This document shows, in pieces, positions 5,227-6,872 of a stretch of 6,872 nucleotides of DNA. The notes under the pieces are model-generated. The model was given only the letters and a program-made list of their open reading frames with translations, had not been told where the DNA came from and ran no database searches. A program made the translations under genes and the position numbers. Source of the stretch: Treponema sp. (GTDB taxonomy: Bacteria > Spirochaetota > Spirochaetia > Treponematales > Breznakiellaceae); contig JAISND010000161.1 of assembly GCA_031276615.1 (NCBI GenBank), positions 1-6,872 on the forward strand. Direction: 5' to 3'. Position 1 is the first letter of the stretch. Each line of letters opens with the position of its first letter.

Positions 5227-5946
5227 ATGATGAATCGAAATATTTTCCCCAACCGCGGCAGCGCCGGCGGTTTTTTTACTCCGGGTGAACGGAGGCCGGG
5301 CCGCCACGCGGCTTGTTCCCGGGCGGGCCTTGTACGTGGCCTGACGGCGTTTTTCTGCCTGTTCGCCGTGTTTCTTCCGGGGCGGCTGGGCGCCCAGAAT
5401 TCCGGCTCCGGCCGGCCGGCGCCCGGCGCGGAATCGGTGATCCGCCTTGACGGGGAACCTGCGCCCCCCGCCGGGGAAAAGGCGGAACTGCCGCGGCGTT
5501 TTCGGGAACTCAGCCTGGGAATGAATCTTGACGCCCTCAAAAACAGTCTGAAAGGCGACGGCCTTTTCAGTTTCCGGGGCGACAGGGACGTGTCTTTCCT
5601 GCCTTTCCGGGAGCAGAGCCTGGTGGAAACAACCGGTTCTTCCTTTATCCGTCGCGCGTTTTTCCAGCTCAGGGACGATGTCCTCTTTATCATGGCCTTT
5701 TCCCTTGATACCGGACTGGTGGATCATTATTCGATATTTACCAGTTTCGTGGAAAAATACGGCGAACCCCTTTACCTCGATCCAGGGCAGGCGGTATGGG
5801 AGAACGAAGATACCAGACTGGCCATTGAACGTCCCCTCACGGTGAAGTATATTGACAGGAAAATTTTTAACGAGATTATTGACGAGTCTTCCCTGATGGA
5901 ATCCCGCGAGCTGCGCCGCCGCCAGGAATTCCTCGATGAATTTTAA
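5227..5946 (+). CDS. Exported protein of unknown function, spirochaete-type
   Basis: The 239-residue product has a long basic N-terminus (1-36), a hydrophobic segment (39-50) and a likely signal-peptidase site after LGA (54-56, followed by Gln), so it is probably periplasmic or surface-exposed. A low-complexity Pro/Gly stretch follows (58-85). The remainder looks like one folded domain beginning LSLGMNLDALKNSL (95-108), with FRGDRDVSFLP, ETTGSSFIRRAFFQLRDDV and a C-terminal charged helix. I recall similar hypothetical proteins in Treponema, but no function. The ATG at 5227 (or 5230) is the only in-frame start before the hydrophobic segment that I found. The ribosome site is poor (TTAAG), in line with a possible leaderless start. 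It precedes the DUF192 lipoprotein gene, with a likely terminator between them. Confidence 0.8.
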   Translation: MMNRNIFPNRGSAGGFFTPGERRPGRHAACSRAGLVRGLTAFFCLFAVFLPGRLGAQNSGSGRPAPGAESVIRLDGEPAPPAGEKAELPRRFRELSLGMNLDALKNSLKGDGLFSFRGDRDVSFLPFREQSLVETTGSSFIRRAFFQLRDDVLFIMAFSLDTGLVDHYSIFTSFVEKYGEPLYLDPGQAVWENEDTRLAIERPLTVKYIDRKIFNEIIDESSLMESRELRRRQEFLDEF

Positions 5947-5992
5947 CGTGCGGGGAAAACCCGGAAACCCCGGCCGGGCATTCACGTTTTTT
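5945..5992 (+). terminator. Terminator overlapping the stop codon of the 5227 gene
   Basis: AACGTG (5945-5950), whose first two bases belong to the TAA stop, pairs with CACGTT (5983-5988). An inner stem, CCCGG (5960-5964) with CCGGG (5974-5978), can stack inside. Six T residues follow at 5987-5992. Transcription may stop here or be reduced before the DUF192 gene. Confidence 0.45.
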
Positions 5993-6067
5993 CCGGGGAT
6001 ATTCCACTTCCCGCGAAGGCCCGGAATTGGATCTGCCCGGAAGCAGGACTTTCCGGACAGGCCCGTT

Positions 6068-6535
6068 ATGCGAATCCCGGCTTCGCTGTTTCTTTTCGCG
6101 TTTTTTTTTGCCGCGGCCGCCTTTGTTTCCTGCGGCCCCCAAAAACTTAAAACCGGGGAACTCGCGATTGAGCGTTCCGGCGGCGCGCCGCTGTCAGTAA
6201 AAGTCGAACTGGCCAGAACCGGGGAGGAACATGCCAGGGGGCTTATGCACAGAAAACAGCTTCCCCAGGGGGAGGGTATGCTCTTCATCTTCGGGCGGGA
6301 CCAGGTTCTTTCTTTCTGGATGAAGGATACCCTTATTCCCCTTTCAATAGCCTTTATCGCTTCGGACGGGCGCATCATCGACATTAAAGACATGCAGGCC
6401 CTGGATACGACTGCCGTTAAATCGAGCCGTTCCGTCCGCTACGCCCTTGAGGTTCCCCAAGGCTGGTTTGACCGGGCGGGAGTAGGGGAGGGTGATATTG
6501 TCAGGGTGGAGGAGCTTCTGCGGAAAACCGAATGA
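6068..6535 (+). CDS. DUF192 family lipoprotein
   Basis: The 155-residue product begins with a short hydrophobic signal, ASLFLFAFFFAAAAFV (5-20), ending in the lipobox FVSC with Cys22 as the lipid anchor site, so it should be tethered to a membrane. The rest is a DUF192 (COG1430) domain: VKVELARTGEEHARGLMHR (44-62), EGMLFIF (69-75), SFWMKDTLIPLSIAFI (82-97), DGRIIDI (100-106) and RYALEVPQGWF (124-134). The family is small, mostly exported and has no established biochemical role that I know of. I chose the ATG at 6068 because GGACAGG (6055-6061) sits six bases upstream and this places the signal peptide at the N-terminus. The frame is open to an ATG at 5936 that overlaps the previous gene, but that would bury the signal under 44 extra residues. 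Confidence 0.9.
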   Translation: MRIPASLFLFAFFFAAAAFVSCGPQKLKTGELAIERSGGAPLSVKVELARTGEEHARGLMHRKQLPQGEGMLFIFGRDQVLSFWMKDTLIPLSIAFIASDGRIIDIKDMQALDTTAVKSSRSVRYALEVPQGWFDRAGVGEGDIVRVEELLRKTE

Positions 6536-6593
6536 AGTTCCCGGCTGCGGTGTCCGTTATGGTATCACATGTGTCCGGGGGCGCGGCCTTGAT

Positions 6594-6620
6594 CGCGCGC
6601 CGGGCGCGTGTTACTTTTTT
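6594..6620 (+). terminator. Intrinsic terminator after the DUF192 gene
   Basis: CGCGCGC (6594-6600) pairs with GCGCGTG (6604-6610), seven base pairs including one G-U, around the triloop CGG. TTACTTTTTT follows (6611-6620). It lies 58 bp after the stop codon, and its T-run merges with the first bases of the repeat copy that follows. Confidence 0.7.
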
Positions 6621-6812
6621 CCAGCCGGGAACAGACCTTTGTCCGGAAGAGGGGTGGGCGCATATGCCGGGGGAAATTACCGCGGACGGGAAAAACAGGG
6701 CGCCTGTACCATACTCGTGCCTTGGCTCTTTTCTGTTCATGGCATCCCGGCAAAATAACCGCGAAGCCGTGGCGGGGTACTATTGGATGATAAGCATAAA
6801 CTGCCCCGCGGG
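6617..6812 (+). repeat. Full copy of the ~200-bp intergenic repeat (copy A)
   Basis: This is the inverted partner of 4882-5080, about 83% identical by hand count over 196 bases. It starts at TTTTCCAGC inside the T-run of the preceding terminator and ends at the palindrome CCCCGCGGGG (6804-6813). The copies diverge immediately outside these limits, so the element has defined ends. Three single-base gaps relative to copy B rule out a shared protein. The open frames here, for example 6532-6831, are therefore chance. Confidence 0.88.
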
Positions 6813-6872
6813 GAGGCCAGGCCCGCCGTGAACGACACTGGAAATACCCGCCGGAGCAGACTTTAAGCCCGA

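Larger units (their letters stand above)
6536..6872. other. 337-bp gene-less right end with a terminator and a repeat copy
   Basis: After the DUF192 stop come about 58 GC-rich bases, a strong intrinsic terminator (6594-6620), the full repeat copy A (6617-6812) and a 60-base tail. In the tail a GTG at 6828 opens only 12 codons. Another frame is open to the window edge from 6800 but has no start codon. CATGTGTCCGGGGG near 6568 resembles part of the repeat (CATGTGCCGGGGG) and may be a further scrap. No gene is supported here. Confidence 0.65.

Noticed and set aside
5936..6067. N-terminal extension of the DUF192 protein from the ATG at 5936
   Set aside because: It would place 44 residues before a clear lipoprotein signal peptide and overlap both the previous gene and the terminator; the ATG at 6068 has a suitable ribosome site.
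6670..6710. ACAGG-GCG-CCTGT in copy A followed on the minus strand by TTTTT, like a terminator
   Set aside because: Copy B changes the right arm without a compensating change, so the stem is not conserved in the repeat.
6532..6831. 99-codon plus-strand frame at the right end, with peptide similarity to the upstream extension of the decarboxylase frame
   Set aside because: The similarity comes from the DNA repeat. Single-base gaps between copies shift the frame, which selection on a protein would not allow.
1..6872. CRISPR array, tRNA, rRNA, transposase or phage genes
   Set aside because: I looked for regularly spaced repeats, cloverleaf-like segments and DDE or integrase motifs in the frames and saw none; the repeats present are irregular and few.

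Overview
The window looks like a spirochaete chromosome, most likely from the Treponema group. This is an inference from memory of families and was not searched. It rests on a Crp-like regulator with two cyclic-nucleotide domains, a 239-residue exported protein that resembles Treponema hypothetical proteins, and short relaxed lipoboxes. The DNA is GC-rich for that group, and genes are tightly packed in short runs.

Left part (1-1895): a leader with a good extended -10 promoter and a 10-bp stem-loop feeds a two-gene unit. tag (3-methyladenine DNA glycosylase I) overlaps murB (peptidoglycan precursor reductase) by four bases (GTGA). From 1896 to 2133 there is a GC-rich spacer with possible repeat remnants, then a strong promoter and a 31-bp hairpin in the leader of the next gene.

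Middle (2134-4649): a 416-residue cNMP-TPR-cNMP-winged-helix regulator on the plus strand converges on a PLP-dependent ornithine/lysine-type decarboxylase on the minus strand. The decarboxylase has its own terminator.

Right part (4650-6872): a 577-bp stretch without a credible gene holds a nest of related repeat copies. Two small envelope genes follow: an exported protein of unknown function and a DUF192 lipoprotein. Then come an intrinsic terminator and a further full copy of the repeat. The two best copies (4882-5080 minus, 6617-6812 plus) are about 83% identical by hand alignment and point away from each other around the two-gene unit. A third, decayed copy (4706-4868 plus) faces the first tail to tail, and a 5'-half fragment (5106-5177 minus) sits beside it. 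Single-base indels show that the repeat is not protein-coding, although open frames run through it.

The genes do not form one pathway: DNA repair, cell-wall synthesis, cAMP-type regulation, polyamine synthesis and two envelope proteins sit side by side. The most novel item is the repeat family, which I do not recognise.
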